Notes under the pieces: generated by a model | Database searches by the model: none | The model's input: the letters and a program-made list of their open reading frames with translations, nothing else | What the model was told of the DNA's origin: nothing | Program-made: the position numbers and the translations under genes | Part shown: piece by piece, positions 34,924 to 42,731 of the stretch | Layout: each line of letters begins with the position of its first letter | Position numbering within the stretch: the first letter of the stretch is position 1 | NCBI RefSeq assembly: GCF_012516435.1 | Contig: NZ_CP051216.1 | Coordinates: 2,622,001 to 2,686,000, forward strand | Reading direction: 5' to 3' | DNA: 64,000 bases | Source of the DNA: Pseudodesulfovibrio sp. zrk46 | Lineage (GTDB): Bacteria; Desulfobacterota; Desulfovibrionia; Desulfovibrionales; Desulfovibrionaceae

Positions 34924-35622
34924 CTAGTGGATGTTTTCAAGGATGCCGAGGGCCATCTGGACGGAGTTGGCAGCCGCTTTGTCCAGGCTCTGACTATATG
35001 CGGCCGGATTGCCCGCCTCTCTGACCTTGTCGGAGATGGAACGGATCAGCAGGAAGGGGACATTGAACAGAAATCCTGTCTGGGCAATGGCAGCGCCTTC
35101 CATCTCCACAGCCATGGCATTGGGGAACTTGTCCGAAAGATAGGAGACCTGACCGGGAGTATGGATGAAGGCATCACCGGAAAGGATCGCGCCTTGGTGG
35201 ACGGCAACGTCGTCGCCTTCGAGAGTTACCTGCCGTGCAAGGGAGAGAAGTCTGGTGTCCGCCTCATAGTTGGGCGGCATTTGTGGAATCTGGCCGATCT
35301 CGTATTCAAAGGGGGTGGCGTCCGCGTCATAGTGGCGAGCTTCCGTGGAAAGGACCACATCGCCAATCTCGACCTGTTCGGAGAAGCCGCCGGCAACGCC
35401 AATGTTGAGCAGGTAGTCGGGCTTGAAATTTTCCAGCAGCATGGTGGCCCCCACTGCGGCGTTGACCTTGCCGATGCCACATCGGGAAAGGACGACGTTC
35501 ACACCGTTGATCCTACCCACATGAAAGGTGAATTGACCGCAGCAGACCTCTTCTTTCAGGTCCAGTTTCTCTTTGAGCAGGACCAGCTCCTCTTCCATTG
35601 CGGCGATTATTCCTATTTTCAT
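34924..35622 (-). CDS. mtnN: 5'-methylthioadenosine/S-adenosylhomocysteine nucleosidase
   Basis: MtnN (Pfs) removes adenine from S-adenosylhomocysteine and methylthioadenosine. The 232-residue protein starts [20 protein letters not shown], a signature start, and has the active-site blocks [10 protein letters not shown] (about 175) and LIRSISDKV, with the catalytic Asp in SISD. Its product feeds LuxS encoded next to it. Confidence 0.96.
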   Translation of the reverse strand: MKIGIIAAMEEELVLLKEKLDLKEEVCCGQFTFHVGRINGVNVVLSRCGIGKVNAAVGATMLLENFKPDYLLNIGVAGGFSEQVEIGDVVLSTEARHYDADATPFEYEIGQIPQMPPNYEADTRLLSLARQVTLEGDDVAVHQGAILSGDAFIHTPGQVSYLSDKFPNAMAVEMEGAAIAQTGFLFNVPFLLIRSISDKVREAGNPAAYSQSLDKAAANSVQMALGILENIH

Positions 35623-35746
35623 TGTCTCTCCTTCGCCGAAATCGTCGGCTCTGGTTGCAAAATAGAGCGGAACCTATTAGTTAGTAAAATTACTATTTTT
35701 ACCAAAATAGATTAGTCTTACTAATTGATAGGGCGAGGATGACAAG
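35623..35746. promoter_or_regulatory. Divergent mtnN-luxS / LysR promoter region
   Basis: The 124-nt gap is AT-rich and holds TTAGT and ACTAA half-sites in inverted and direct order between about 35678 and 35726, a layout expected for binding of a LysR-type regulator. Both promoters must lie here. Confidence 0.5.
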
Positions 35747-36691
35747 ATGCTGCCTGATTTCAATAGATTACGGATTTTTTATCATATCTTTAACCAGCAG
35801 AGCAGTACGGGCGCAGCCAAAGTGTTGCATATTACTCAGTCCGGTGTGAGCCAACATTTGAAGAAGCTGGAAGATGAAATGCAGGTGTCCCTGTTCACCC
35901 GTGTGAACAGACGGCTGGTGCCAACCTCGGCAGGGCAAAAACTGTACAATATCGTCTCTGGTTTCGTGGAAGAACTGGAAGTCGGCGTGCGGCACATCAA
36001 TGAGACAGATGAAGCGCCCTCGGGCAATCTGCGTATTGGTGCACCATCCGAGTTCGGAAAGACCTACCTCCCTCGCATCATGGCTTCCTTTCATCGCAAG
36101 TATCCAAAGGTCTCCTTTCACCTGGAGTTGAGTGACCCCACCGAATTATTCCGGCTGGTCTCTGAAGGAGAGCTTGATTTCGCATACATCGACATCCTTC
36201 CCATCCTCATGGATACCCCCGGTGGTCGGGCAACCTACACCATTGAGCCCATCGTGAAAGAGGAGTTCGTCCTTGCCTGCTCAGGCCGTTACTATGAAGA
36301 GCATGTTGCCGGAGCCGGATATGATGAACTGACCCGTCTCCAGTACATCGGCTACAAGGATGATATTGCCCTGTTCTCAAGCTGGTTCAAGCGTCATTAT
36401 GGTGCCGCGCCGTCGTCGTTGGATATGACTCTGGTGGCAGACAATACCGGGGCCATCATCGCTGCCGTTGAGGAGGGAATGGGTATCGGTATTATAGTCA
36501 GCCACCTTGTCAGTGATCAGATCAGCGACCAGAGTATTGTTCCCATTCGGGTCAGCGACAAGAAACTGGAGAACACGATTGCCTGTGTGCAGTTCAAGAA
36601 TAAGACGGAGACCGTGACCGAGAGCGCGTTCAAGGAGCATATGCGCGCTGAATTGGCCGAGGTATCGGCGCTGCGGTTGTTGGGGGAATAG
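35747..36691 (+). CDS. LysR-family transcriptional regulator
   Basis: The 314-residue protein has the N-terminal LysR winged helix (LRIFYHIFNQQSSTGAAKVLHITQSGVSQHLKKLEDEM, about 6-42 in pieces) and a periplasmic-binding-like effector domain (about 95-300). Its place divergent from mtnN-luxS suggests that it controls them or senses a methyl-cycle compound; MetR does this in enterobacteria, but nothing shows it is MetR. Confidence 0.92.
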   Translation: MLPDFNRLRIFYHIFNQQSSTGAAKVLHITQSGVSQHLKKLEDEMQVSLFTRVNRRLVPTSAGQKLYNIVSGFVEELEVGVRHINETDEAPSGNLRIGAPSEFGKTYLPRIMASFHRKYPKVSFHLELSDPTELFRLVSEGELDFAYIDILPILMDTPGGRATYTIEPIVKEEFVLACSGRYYEEHVAGAGYDELTRLQYIGYKDDIALFSSWFKRHYGAAPSSLDMTLVADNTGAIIAAVEEGMGIGIIVSHLVSDQISDQSIVPIRVSDKKLENTIACVQFKNKTETVTESAFKEHMRAELAEVSALRLLGE

Positions 36692-36773
36692 GCGAAAAAG
36701 ATAGCGGACAGCTGTCCTATGGGTTGCGTTGTGTCTGGTCTGATTCTACAACGTCAGCAGACGGAGGGTAGCC

Positions 36774-37484
36774 ATGCTACACAATGAAATCAATGTCATC
36801 GCCTTTGATGCCGATGATACGCTGTGGGTCAACGAACCCATGTTTACGAATAATATCAGCAAGATCTGCGAAATGCTGGCCGAATATGGTGATGCAGAAA
36901 CCATTGAGTCTGTGCTCCAGAAGACACAGGTCGGCAATATTGACGTCTTTGGTTACGGTTCGAAATCCTTCACTCTCTCCATGGTCGAAACTGCGCTGGC
37001 GGTGTCCGGTGGAAAGGCTGGTGGCGATCTTATCCAGCAGATCGTGAACATGGGTAAGGATATGAACCGTCACCCCATCGAACTGATTGATGGTGTCGAA
37101 GAAGTGCTGCAGCAATTAGGCGACCGTTTCAAGCTCATGATGATCACTAAAGGCGATCTGGTGGAGCAGGAGCGGAAGATTCATAATTCGGGTCTGGCCG
37201 ATTACTTCTCCTGTATCGAAGTGCTCAGCGAAAAGGACGAGTCCTCCTACGCCAAATGTCTCGGGCATCATGGCGTGAACCGGGAGGAATTCCTTATGGT
37301 GGGCAATTCCGTCAAATCGGACATCCTGCCTGTTATCAACATCGGCGCGCAGGCTGTCCATATCCCGTTTCATACCACATGGTGTCACGAGACCGTTGAC
37401 TGCTGTGATTTGGAGGGCAAGGAGTTCGTGACCATGTCCCATGCCTGTGAACTGTTGCCGGTGTTGCTGAGCGATCGCGACTAA
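36774..37484 (+). CDS. HAD-superfamily hydrolase
   Basis: The 236-residue protein has HAD motif I DADDTLW (about 11-17), motif II MMITKGD (about 122-128) and motif IV MVGNSVKSDILP (about 177-188), with an alpha-helical type 1 cap between. It is a phosphatase of unknown substrate. A perfect terminator follows. Confidence 0.9.
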   Translation: MLHNEINVIAFDADDTLWVNEPMFTNNISKICEMLAEYGDAETIESVLQKTQVGNIDVFGYGSKSFTLSMVETALAVSGGKAGGDLIQQIVNMGKDMNRHPIELIDGVEEVLQQLGDRFKLMMITKGDLVEQERKIHNSGLADYFSCIEVLSEKDESSYAKCLGHHGVNREEFLMVGNSVKSDILPVINIGAQAVHIPFHTTWCHETVDCCDLEGKEFVTMSHACELLPVLLSDRD

Positions 37485-37509
37485 CCAGTTTAGGATTCTG
37501 TTTAAAGCA

Positions 37510-37541
37510 AAAGGCCTCCAGACAATCGTCTGGAGGCCTTT
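37510..37541. terminator. Bidirectional terminator, HAD gene and panF
   Basis: A perfect 14-bp stem (AAAGGCCTCCAGAC) with a 4-nt loop stands between the convergent genes. Confidence 0.88.
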
Positions 37542-37562
37542 GATTTGGTGTCAGTCGGATAC

Positions 37563-39029
37563 CTAGGATGCCGTCTTACCATCTTCTCTCAATATACCGA
37601 TGTATGAACCGGTCACGAAAGCGGTGGCAGCAGTAATTGTCGTGGGCACGATGGCATGAACGCCGCCCATGGCGGGCTTCATGATGGTCAGGGCAATGAA
37701 GGTGGCCACGCCGCAGACAATGGAAGCGATGGCCCCGGTGGCGTTGCCTTTCTCCCAGTACAAGCCGATTACCATGGGGCAGAGGAAGGTGGCTTCCAGA
37801 CCGCCGAAGGCGAACAGGTTGATCCAGACCAGCAGGTCCGGCGGTTCCAGTGCTGCAAGGAAGACCATTCCGCCGATGACCACCGTGGTGATGAGGCTCA
37901 TCTTCTTGAGAGAGACCACCGGCATCTTGGATGCGTCGCCTTTGAGGCGGTAGTGGATGTAGAGATCTTTGATGATGGCAGCGCAGACCAGCAGGAGCAT
38001 GGAGTCCACGGTGGACATGATGGCAGCCAGCGGTCCGGCGATGAAGATACCAGCCCAGACTGGGGAGAGCAGCTCCACGATCATGGTGGGCATGGCAAGG
38101 TCGCCTGCGGGCAGGTCAGGGAAGACCGCGCGGCCCATGGTTCCGGCCAGGTGGGCACAGAGGATCATGAAGCCGATGAGCAGGGTGCCGATGACCATGG
38201 CATTGTGCATGGCGCGGGAGTCGCGGTATCCCATGCAGCGCTGGGTGGTCTGTGGCAGTCCCAGCACGCCGATACCGACCAGCACCCAGAAGGAAAGGGT
38301 GAAGGGCTGCGGCACAGCGTTCTTTGGTCCGGTGGGTGTGATCAATCCCGGGTCAATGGATTTGAGTGTGGCGATGCATTTCTCGACACCGCCGCCAGCG
38401 TTGATGACAGCCAGCAGGACAACGACCACGGCCACAACCATGACGATGCCCTGAATGGCATCGGTCAGGACAACGGCGCGGAAGCCTCCAACCGCGGTGT
38501 AGAGCACCACGCTGATGCCGAACAGGCCGAGGCCCACGGCATAGGGGTAGCCAGTCACGGTCTGGAAAAGGCGTGCGCCGCCGATAAACTGGGCGAGCAT
38601 GGCGGCCATGAAAAAGACGATCAGGGCGAGGGAACAGAGGATGACTACGGTGTCGCTCTTGAACCGGGCCCGCAGAAAGTCGGTGATGGTCACGGACTGG
38701 GTCTTACGCGCCATGATGGCAAAGCGCTTGCCGAGAATGCCCAGCGTCAGGAAGGTGGTGGGCACCTGAATCATGGCGAGCAGTACCCAGCTCAGGCCGA
38801 GGCGGTAAGCCACGCCCGGGCCGCCAACAAAGCTGCTGGCGCTGGTGTAGCTGGCGATGATGGTCATGGCGAGTACGAACCCGCCCATGGAGCGGCCACC
38901 AATGAAATAGTCTTCAATAAAGCCCTGAGAGGTGCCGTCCGAGGCCTTCTTTCGTGCCCACAGGGCGATGCCTATGGAGGCGAGCAGGTAGACGATAACC
39001 GGGATAACGGTTTCCATGGTGGCGGTCAT
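37563..39029 (-). CDS. panF: Sodium/pantothenate symporter
   Basis: The 488-residue inner-membrane protein is a sodium:solute symporter with about 13 membrane segments. PanF features include TIIASYTSASSFVGGPGVAYRLGLSW, the Na+-site region and GGFRAVVLTDAIQGIVM. It takes up pantothenate, the precursor of CoA. It overlaps the upstream YhdT-like gene by 4 nt, the usual yhdT-panF pairing. Confidence 0.95.
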   Translation of the reverse strand: MTATMETVIPVIVYLLASIGIALWARKKASDGTSQGFIEDYFIGGRSMGGFVLAMTIIASYTSASSFVGGPGVAYRLGLSWVLLAMIQVPTTFLTLGILGKRFAIMARKTQSVTITDFLRARFKSDTVVILCSLALIVFFMAAMLAQFIGGARLFQTVTGYPYAVGLGLFGISVVLYTAVGGFRAVVLTDAIQGIVMVVAVVVVLLAVINAGGGVEKCIATLKSIDPGLITPTGPKNAVPQPFTLSFWVLVGIGVLGLPQTTQRCMGYRDSRAMHNAMVIGTLLIGFMILCAHLAGTMGRAVFPDLPAGDLAMPTMIVELLSPVWAGIFIAGPLAAIMSTVDSMLLLVCAAIIKDLYIHYRLKGDASKMPVVSLKKMSLITTVVIGGMVFLAALEPPDLLVWINLFAFGGLEATFLCPMVIGLYWEKGNATGAIASIVCGVATFIALTIMKPAMGGVHAIVPTTITAATAFVTGSYIGILREDGKTAS

Positions 39030-39322
39030 CGATTGATCTCCTCATTGCTCATGGACTCCGGTTCTTCCGCATCAAGGGGCATCTCTTTGAAGAATTTGCG
39101 CACCAGCACCCAGAGCAGGACGGTGATGACGGGATAGCCCGCGATACAGCTATAAAAGAACCATGCCGGGAAACCGAAGACATAGGAGTATGTGTCGGGA
39201 TCGGTATCGCCCATGCCGTAGCCGAAGACATACCACCAGACGAAATAGACGCCGTATGCCACAAGAGCTATCAACGCCTCCCGGTTGGCTTGGCGGAATC
39301 GCCGGTCAGTTTGTTTTTTCAT
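39026..39322 (-). CDS. YhdT-like small membrane protein (DUF997)
   Basis: The 98-residue protein has two hydrophobic segments (ALIALVAYGVYFVWWYVFGYG; WFFYSCIAGYPVITVLLWVLV) and the pattern of YhdT proteins, which accompany PanF. It may help assembly or stability of PanF. It ends in an overlap with the panF start codon. Confidence 0.9.
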   Translation of the reverse strand: MKKQTDRRFRQANREALIALVAYGVYFVWWYVFGYGMGDTDPDTYSYVFGFPAWFFYSCIAGYPVITVLLWVLVRKFFKEMPLDAEEPESMSNEEINR

Positions 39323-39421
39323 GATGAGGTGTTCCTTTTTCAGGTTGACTGAGCGGCTTTTGATCGTTCAATCAATTTTTGTCAAGTCTTGGGAAAGTCT
39401 GTAACATTCGCACTTCAAATG

Positions 39422-39457
39422 AAAACCCCGCACCATCTTCAAGGATGGCACGGGGTT
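39422..39457 (-). terminator. Terminator after psd
   Basis: On the minus strand a 14-bp stem with two G-U pairs (AACCCCGTGCCATC side) ends in TTTTC, about 40 nt after the psd stop. Confidence 0.75.
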
Positions 39458-39497
39458 GATTTCATTCAAACATCCGTTGGCAGTCGTCGGACTTTTT

Positions 39498-40394
39498 TTA
39501 GCCGTTGACCAATCCGACCCGTTCGCCCATGCGAATGCTGGTTTCATATCCCTGCCTGGTGTTGTCGAGCAGGTCCTTGTCGATGCGAACCTTGCCCTTC
39601 TCCAGCAGCATGATGACGGTGGAACCGCCGAACTTGAACCAGCCCTTTTCCTGTCCCTTTTCGACCTCGGTGTTCGCCTTGTGTGTCTGGACAATGGAGC
39701 CGACCATGGTGGCGCCCACTTCGCAGAGGACCATTGCCCCGGCGTGTTTGGTACGCAGCACACTGCGGGCACGCTTGTTCTCCCAGTACACGCTCAGGCG
39801 GTCCTTCACGGCATATGGCGAGACAGAGTAGTAGTCGCCGTCGATGATGCGGGACTCGGAGACGATGCCGTCAGCCGGGAAGTGGAAACGATGATAATCC
39901 ACCGGGGCCAACCGGATGATGAGCAGAGTGCCGCCCTCGAACTGGCGGGTGAGATTCGGGTCGCGCAGGAAGCTGTCCAGATTGAACTCCTGTCCCTTCA
40001 CGAAAAAGGAGTCGAGGCCGGTGATGCCGTCGAAGGCCAGCACCTTGCCGTCGGCCGGAGAGACTACGCTGTTCGGGTCTTCATCTATGGGACGGGCGCC
40101 GGGCTTGAGCTCACGGATAAAGAAGTCGTTGAACGAGGTGTAGTCGTCCATGGGGCGAGTGGCCTCGCCCATGTTGATGTTCAGGTTCTGTACGAACTCG
40201 GGGATACGCTCCGTGGAAGAAGGCAGATCCATGCGGCCGCCGTACCATTCGGACAAGCATTTCCTCTTCACCACAGCGCTGAGGGCAATCTTGCCCACTG
40301 GGTTGTGATACAGCCACTGAAGCCACTTTTCTCCCGGCACGATCTCTTTGCGCAGTGCGCCGGATGTGCGGTCTTTGTATTCGATGTATTTCAT
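39498..40394 (-). CDS. psd: Phosphatidylserine decarboxylase
   Basis: Psd makes phosphatidylethanolamine from phosphatidylserine at the inner membrane. From ATG 40394 the protein is 298 residues. The self-cleavage and pyruvoyl site is GGST in WFKFGGSTVIML (about 257-268); the conserved VSPADGKVLAF (about 110) and VDYHRFHFPADG (about 167) are present. Cleavage between Gly and Ser would give the beta and alpha chains. The frame extends upstream to 40601 through the neighbouring gene and is not used. Confidence 0.95.
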   Translation of the reverse strand: MKYIEYKDRTSGALRKEIVPGEKWLQWLYHNPVGKIALSAVVKRKCLSEWYGGRMDLPSSTERIPEFVQNLNINMGEATRPMDDYTSFNDFFIRELKPGARPIDEDPNSVVSPADGKVLAFDGITGLDSFFVKGQEFNLDSFLRDPNLTRQFEGGTLLIIRLAPVDYHRFHFPADGIVSESRIIDGDYYSVSPYAVKDRLSVYWENKRARSVLRTKHAGAMVLCEVGATMVGSIVQTHKANTEVEKGQEKGWFKFGGSTVIMLLEKGKVRIDKDLLDNTRQGYETSIRMGERVGLVNG

Positions 40395-40462
40395 GATGTT
40401 TCTCCGGGCGTGTCGCGCCGCCCATGCCGTTGGTATCAGATTTATTGGAAAGATGGGAAGGA

Positions 40463-40900
40463 TCAGCTTGCAGGAAAGAAGTAGGCGATGGCCACGTATC
40501 GTCCGAGCTTGCCGATGGTGACCAGCAGCAGGAACAGCGGGAAATTGACCCGCAATACACCAGCCGCCACAGTGAGCGGATCGCCAATGACAGGCACCCA
40601 CGCAAAGAGCAGGGAGCCTGCGCCATATTTTTCAAACCGGGCCAGTGAAGCGTTCACTTCATCTTCGCTGGCCGTTGAGAATTTGCGTTTGAACAGTTCG
40701 CCTCCGCCGTATCCCAGCCAGTAGTTGACCACCGCGCCCAGGACATTGCCCGTGGCGGCCACGCCAACCAGTGAGAATGGATCAAGTCCACCCGCTAACA
40801 GCGCGCCCAGCACCACCTCCGAACTCAGCGGCAGAATGGTTGCTGCAAGAAAGGAAGCCGTGAACAGGCCGAGGTATCCGTATTGTGCGAGAAACTCCAT
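40463..40900 (-). CDS. YqaA-type membrane protein (DedA/SNARE-associated family)
   Basis: The 145-residue protein has four or five hydrophobic segments and the DedA-like pattern (LAATILPLSSEVVLGALLAGG; GNVLGAVVNYWLGYGGGE; YGAGSLLFAWVPVIGDPLTVAAG). Family members are small lipid-related membrane proteins; larger DedA proteins act as flippases. It lies 68 nt upstream of psd on the same strand, so a shared transcript is possible. Confidence 0.88.
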   Translation of the reverse strand: MEFLAQYGYLGLFTASFLAATILPLSSEVVLGALLAGGLDPFSLVGVAATGNVLGAVVNYWLGYGGGELFKRKFSTASEDEVNASLARFEKYGAGSLLFAWVPVIGDPLTVAAGVLRVNFPLFLLLVTIGKLGRYVAIAYFFPAS

Positions 40901-40982
40901 GCGGTGGTCCTTCGCGCCGTGCGCGGGTCGGTCCTCCTATGGCATGGATGGGACAACTGGGCAAGTAAAGTACGACTTGGAA

Positions 40983-41363
40983 TCAGGCGTGTACGGCAGT
41001 CTTCTTCCCCGGCGCATTGCGGATGAGCAGGAAGAGGCCAATGGGGATGTACAGCCAGAGGCCGGAATCCGGAATGATGTATCCACCGACAGCCCCCATG
41101 AGCAGAAATACCGGGCCGAGGAAGGTGGGCAGGGAACCCGCCACGCGCACGGACCAGAATGTGAATCCGGCCACAATGAACATGAGCGCACCGCTGAACA
41201 TGAACCAGAGGGCGGCCAGACGATCTTCGTGCGGTTGGTCAATGGTGCCCACGCCGTCCCGCAGCATGGCAGCAAGGGAATCAAAATCGAGAATCAGGCC
41301 AACCACAGTGTGCAGCGTGGCCATGAACAGTAAATACCAGGCACAACCTTTGAGCATTTTCAT
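40983..41363 (-). CDS. Four-helix membrane protein in the TetR operon, unknown function
   Basis: The 126-residue protein has four hydrophobic segments (WYLLFMATLHTVVGLIL; LWFMFSGALMFIVAGF; FLGPVFLLMGAVGGYI; LYIPIGLFLLIRN). It resembles DUF6463-type proteins. Its start ATG overlaps the TetR stop by 4 nt, so it is the probable target of, and co-translated with, that repressor. The longer frame from 41405 is not used. Confidence 0.75.
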   Translation of the reverse strand: MKMLKGCAWYLLFMATLHTVVGLILDFDSLAAMLRDGVGTIDQPHEDRLAALWFMFSGALMFIVAGFTFWSVRVAGSLPTFLGPVFLLMGAVGGYIIPDSGLWLYIPIGLFLLIRNAPGKKTAVHA

Positions 41364-41932
41364 CGCTTCTCTCCTTTGAGGAATTGTTTGAGCATGGCGG
41401 TCCACAGGTCGATCATTTCGCCAATCCGCTCCTTGTCCGGGCGCGGCATGATCTGACGTGATCCCACGAACGTAGCGTATTCAAGCTGACTGAACAGTTC
41501 GGCCTGCTCGTCATTACCAAGCATATCCCGATAGAGTTTGCGCAGATATTCCATGCGCGCCCGGTCCACCTGCTCCTGATACTCTCTGGCCAGAGGATCG
41601 CGCAGGGCCCATGAACGCACTGCAACTTCAATGTCATCGTCCATTTCCTGTGCGAGGGCATCAAGCGTGCAGTAACTGTCTTCCACGGTGTCGGCCTGTT
41701 CGCAGACTTCAATGAATTGCTGGGTGTGCATCTCGGCCCAGTACTCCAGCAACTGTCGGGAGAATTCGTCGCGAGAACCGAAGTGATGGTAAAACGATCC
41801 CTTGGTCACCTTGAGACGCTTGCTCAAGGAGTCGATGGTCAGAGCGCGTTCACCGTGCTTGGCCAGTATGGTCAGACCGGCTTCGAGCAAGTCGGTGCGG
41901 GAACGCCTTTTGCGGGGTTTCTTTTCCGCCAT
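41360..41932 (-). CDS. TetR-family transcriptional regulator
   Basis: The 190-residue protein starts MAEKKPRKRRSRTDLLEAG after GGAGATAAC. The helix-turn-helix is at about 30-60 (LTIDSLSKRLKVTKGSFYHHFGSRDEF). It heads a two-gene unit with the four-helix membrane protein. A 19-nt palindrome just upstream is its likely operator. Confidence 0.92.
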   Translation of the reverse strand: MAEKKPRKRRSRTDLLEAGLTILAKHGERALTIDSLSKRLKVTKGSFYHHFGSRDEFSRQLLEYWAEMHTQQFIEVCEQADTVEDSYCTLDALAQEMDDDIEVAVRSWALRDPLAREYQEQVDRARMEYLRKLYRDMLGNDEQAELFSQLEYATFVGSRQIMPRPDKERIGEMIDLWTAMLKQFLKGEKR

Positions 41933-41952
41933 GTTATCTCCTTCAAATAAAC

Positions 41953-41971
41953 ATACCATAAGGTATGGTAT
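41953..41971. promoter_or_regulatory. TetR operator
   Basis: ATACCATA-N3-TATGGTAT is a perfect 8-bp inverted repeat 20 nt before the TetR start codon, as expected for self-repression. The core ATACCNTANGGTAT pattern is typical of TetR operators. Confidence 0.75.
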
Positions 41972-42109
41972 TGATAGCTTGTAGATCGAATCATGTCAAC
42001 AGGGTGTGGGGAAGCCGTTGCTTGACCATTTGAGAGTATTTCCTGTTTATGCTAAATACTCACTTGGACAAATCGTCTGTTAAACACAATAAATGGAGTC
42101 AGTAGATCA

Positions 42110-42460
42110 ATGATTTTAGTTCACTATCCCAGTTGAACCTCGGCTCGCAATGCCAAGGTTTGGCTTGAAGAGAAAGGTGTGGATTTTGAGATTCGTCACA
42201 TCATCAAGGAGACGCCCACCAAGGAGGAGTTCCTCGCGTGGCAGGGTATCGCCGGTGTGGATAAGAAGAAGTTCGTGAATACCAACGGCAAGCGGTACAA
42301 GGATCTGGGTCTGAAAGAGACCATTGATTCCATGTCTGATGCAGAGTTGTTCGGCTTGTTGGAGAACGACGGTATGCTCGTGAAGCGCCCCATTCTCGTG
42401 GGAGACGATTTCGTGCTCATCGGTTTCAAGAAAGCCGAGTGGGAAACCCGCGAGTGGTAA
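42110..42460 (+). CDS. ArsC/Spx-like protein with in-frame UGA, candidate selenoprotein
   Basis: Read through TGA at 42134-42136 (residue 9), the frame is 116 residues and matches the ArsC/Spx thioredoxin-like family from end to end: MILVHYPS, then the UGA, then TSARNAKVWLEEKGVDFEIRH, then the C-terminal GMLVKRPILVGDDFVLIGFK and EW. The UGA sits exactly at the family's catalytic Cys. A 5-bp stem GCCAA/TTGGC with loop GGT begins 15 nt after the UGA, with the loop 20 nt after it, which fits a bacterial SECIS. Without read-through the gene would lose its active site. Function is probably a thiol/selenol reductase; arsenate activity is uncertain. A plain stop mutation is the alternative. Confidence 0.8.
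42152..42164 (+). promoter_or_regulatory. Candidate bacterial SECIS stem-loop
   Basis: GCCAA-GGT-TTGGC folds into a small hairpin whose first loop base is G, 20 nt beyond the UGA at 42134. Known bacterial SECIS elements lie in this range with a G early in the loop. Confidence 0.55.
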
Positions 42461-42498
42461 GAGGTGAGATAGAATAGGAAACCGCCTTCGGCGGAATA

Positions 42499-42696
42499 GT
42501 CGGGTGATTTCGCCTCCGGCGGCCAAAGGGCTATGACCCTTTGGAATCCCTTTCTCGCCTTCGGCGAAAATAAATAATTAAAAGGCCTTGGAGATCCATT
42601 TCTCCAAGGCCTTTTTATACTTAACCGCGCCAAAGGCGCATGTGGGATTCTTAAGGCCTTCGGCCTTAAGCCTGCCGGGAGGCGAAATCACCCGAC
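42499..42696. repeat. Mosaic intergenic repeat with 19-bp terminal inverted repeats
   Basis: The element starts GTCGGGTGATTTCGCCTCC and ends in the exact complement (42678-42696). Between them lie several small hairpins (CCAAAGGG/CCCTTTGG; CGCCTTCGGCG; AAGGCCTTGGAGA stem with T-run near 42582-42616; GGCCTTCGGCC). The AAGGCCTTGGAG hairpin may terminate the selenoprotein gene. AATA is found at both edges, a possible target duplication. It shares blocks with repeats at 52640 and 54826. Confidence 0.7.
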
Positions 42697-42731
42697 AATA
42701 GCCGCTCGCAGAGCGGCATCCCCTTCTGATT

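Noticed and set aside
37656..39137. A 493-codon plus-strand frame opposite panF
   Set aside because: Low-complexity Gly/Asp/His-rich product with no family match, wholly antisense to a clear symporter.
42134..42136. Simple nonsense mutation (pseudogene) in the ArsC-like gene
   Set aside because: The codon lies exactly at the catalytic Cys, the rest of the frame is intact and a SECIS-like hairpin follows; kept as alternative but less likely.
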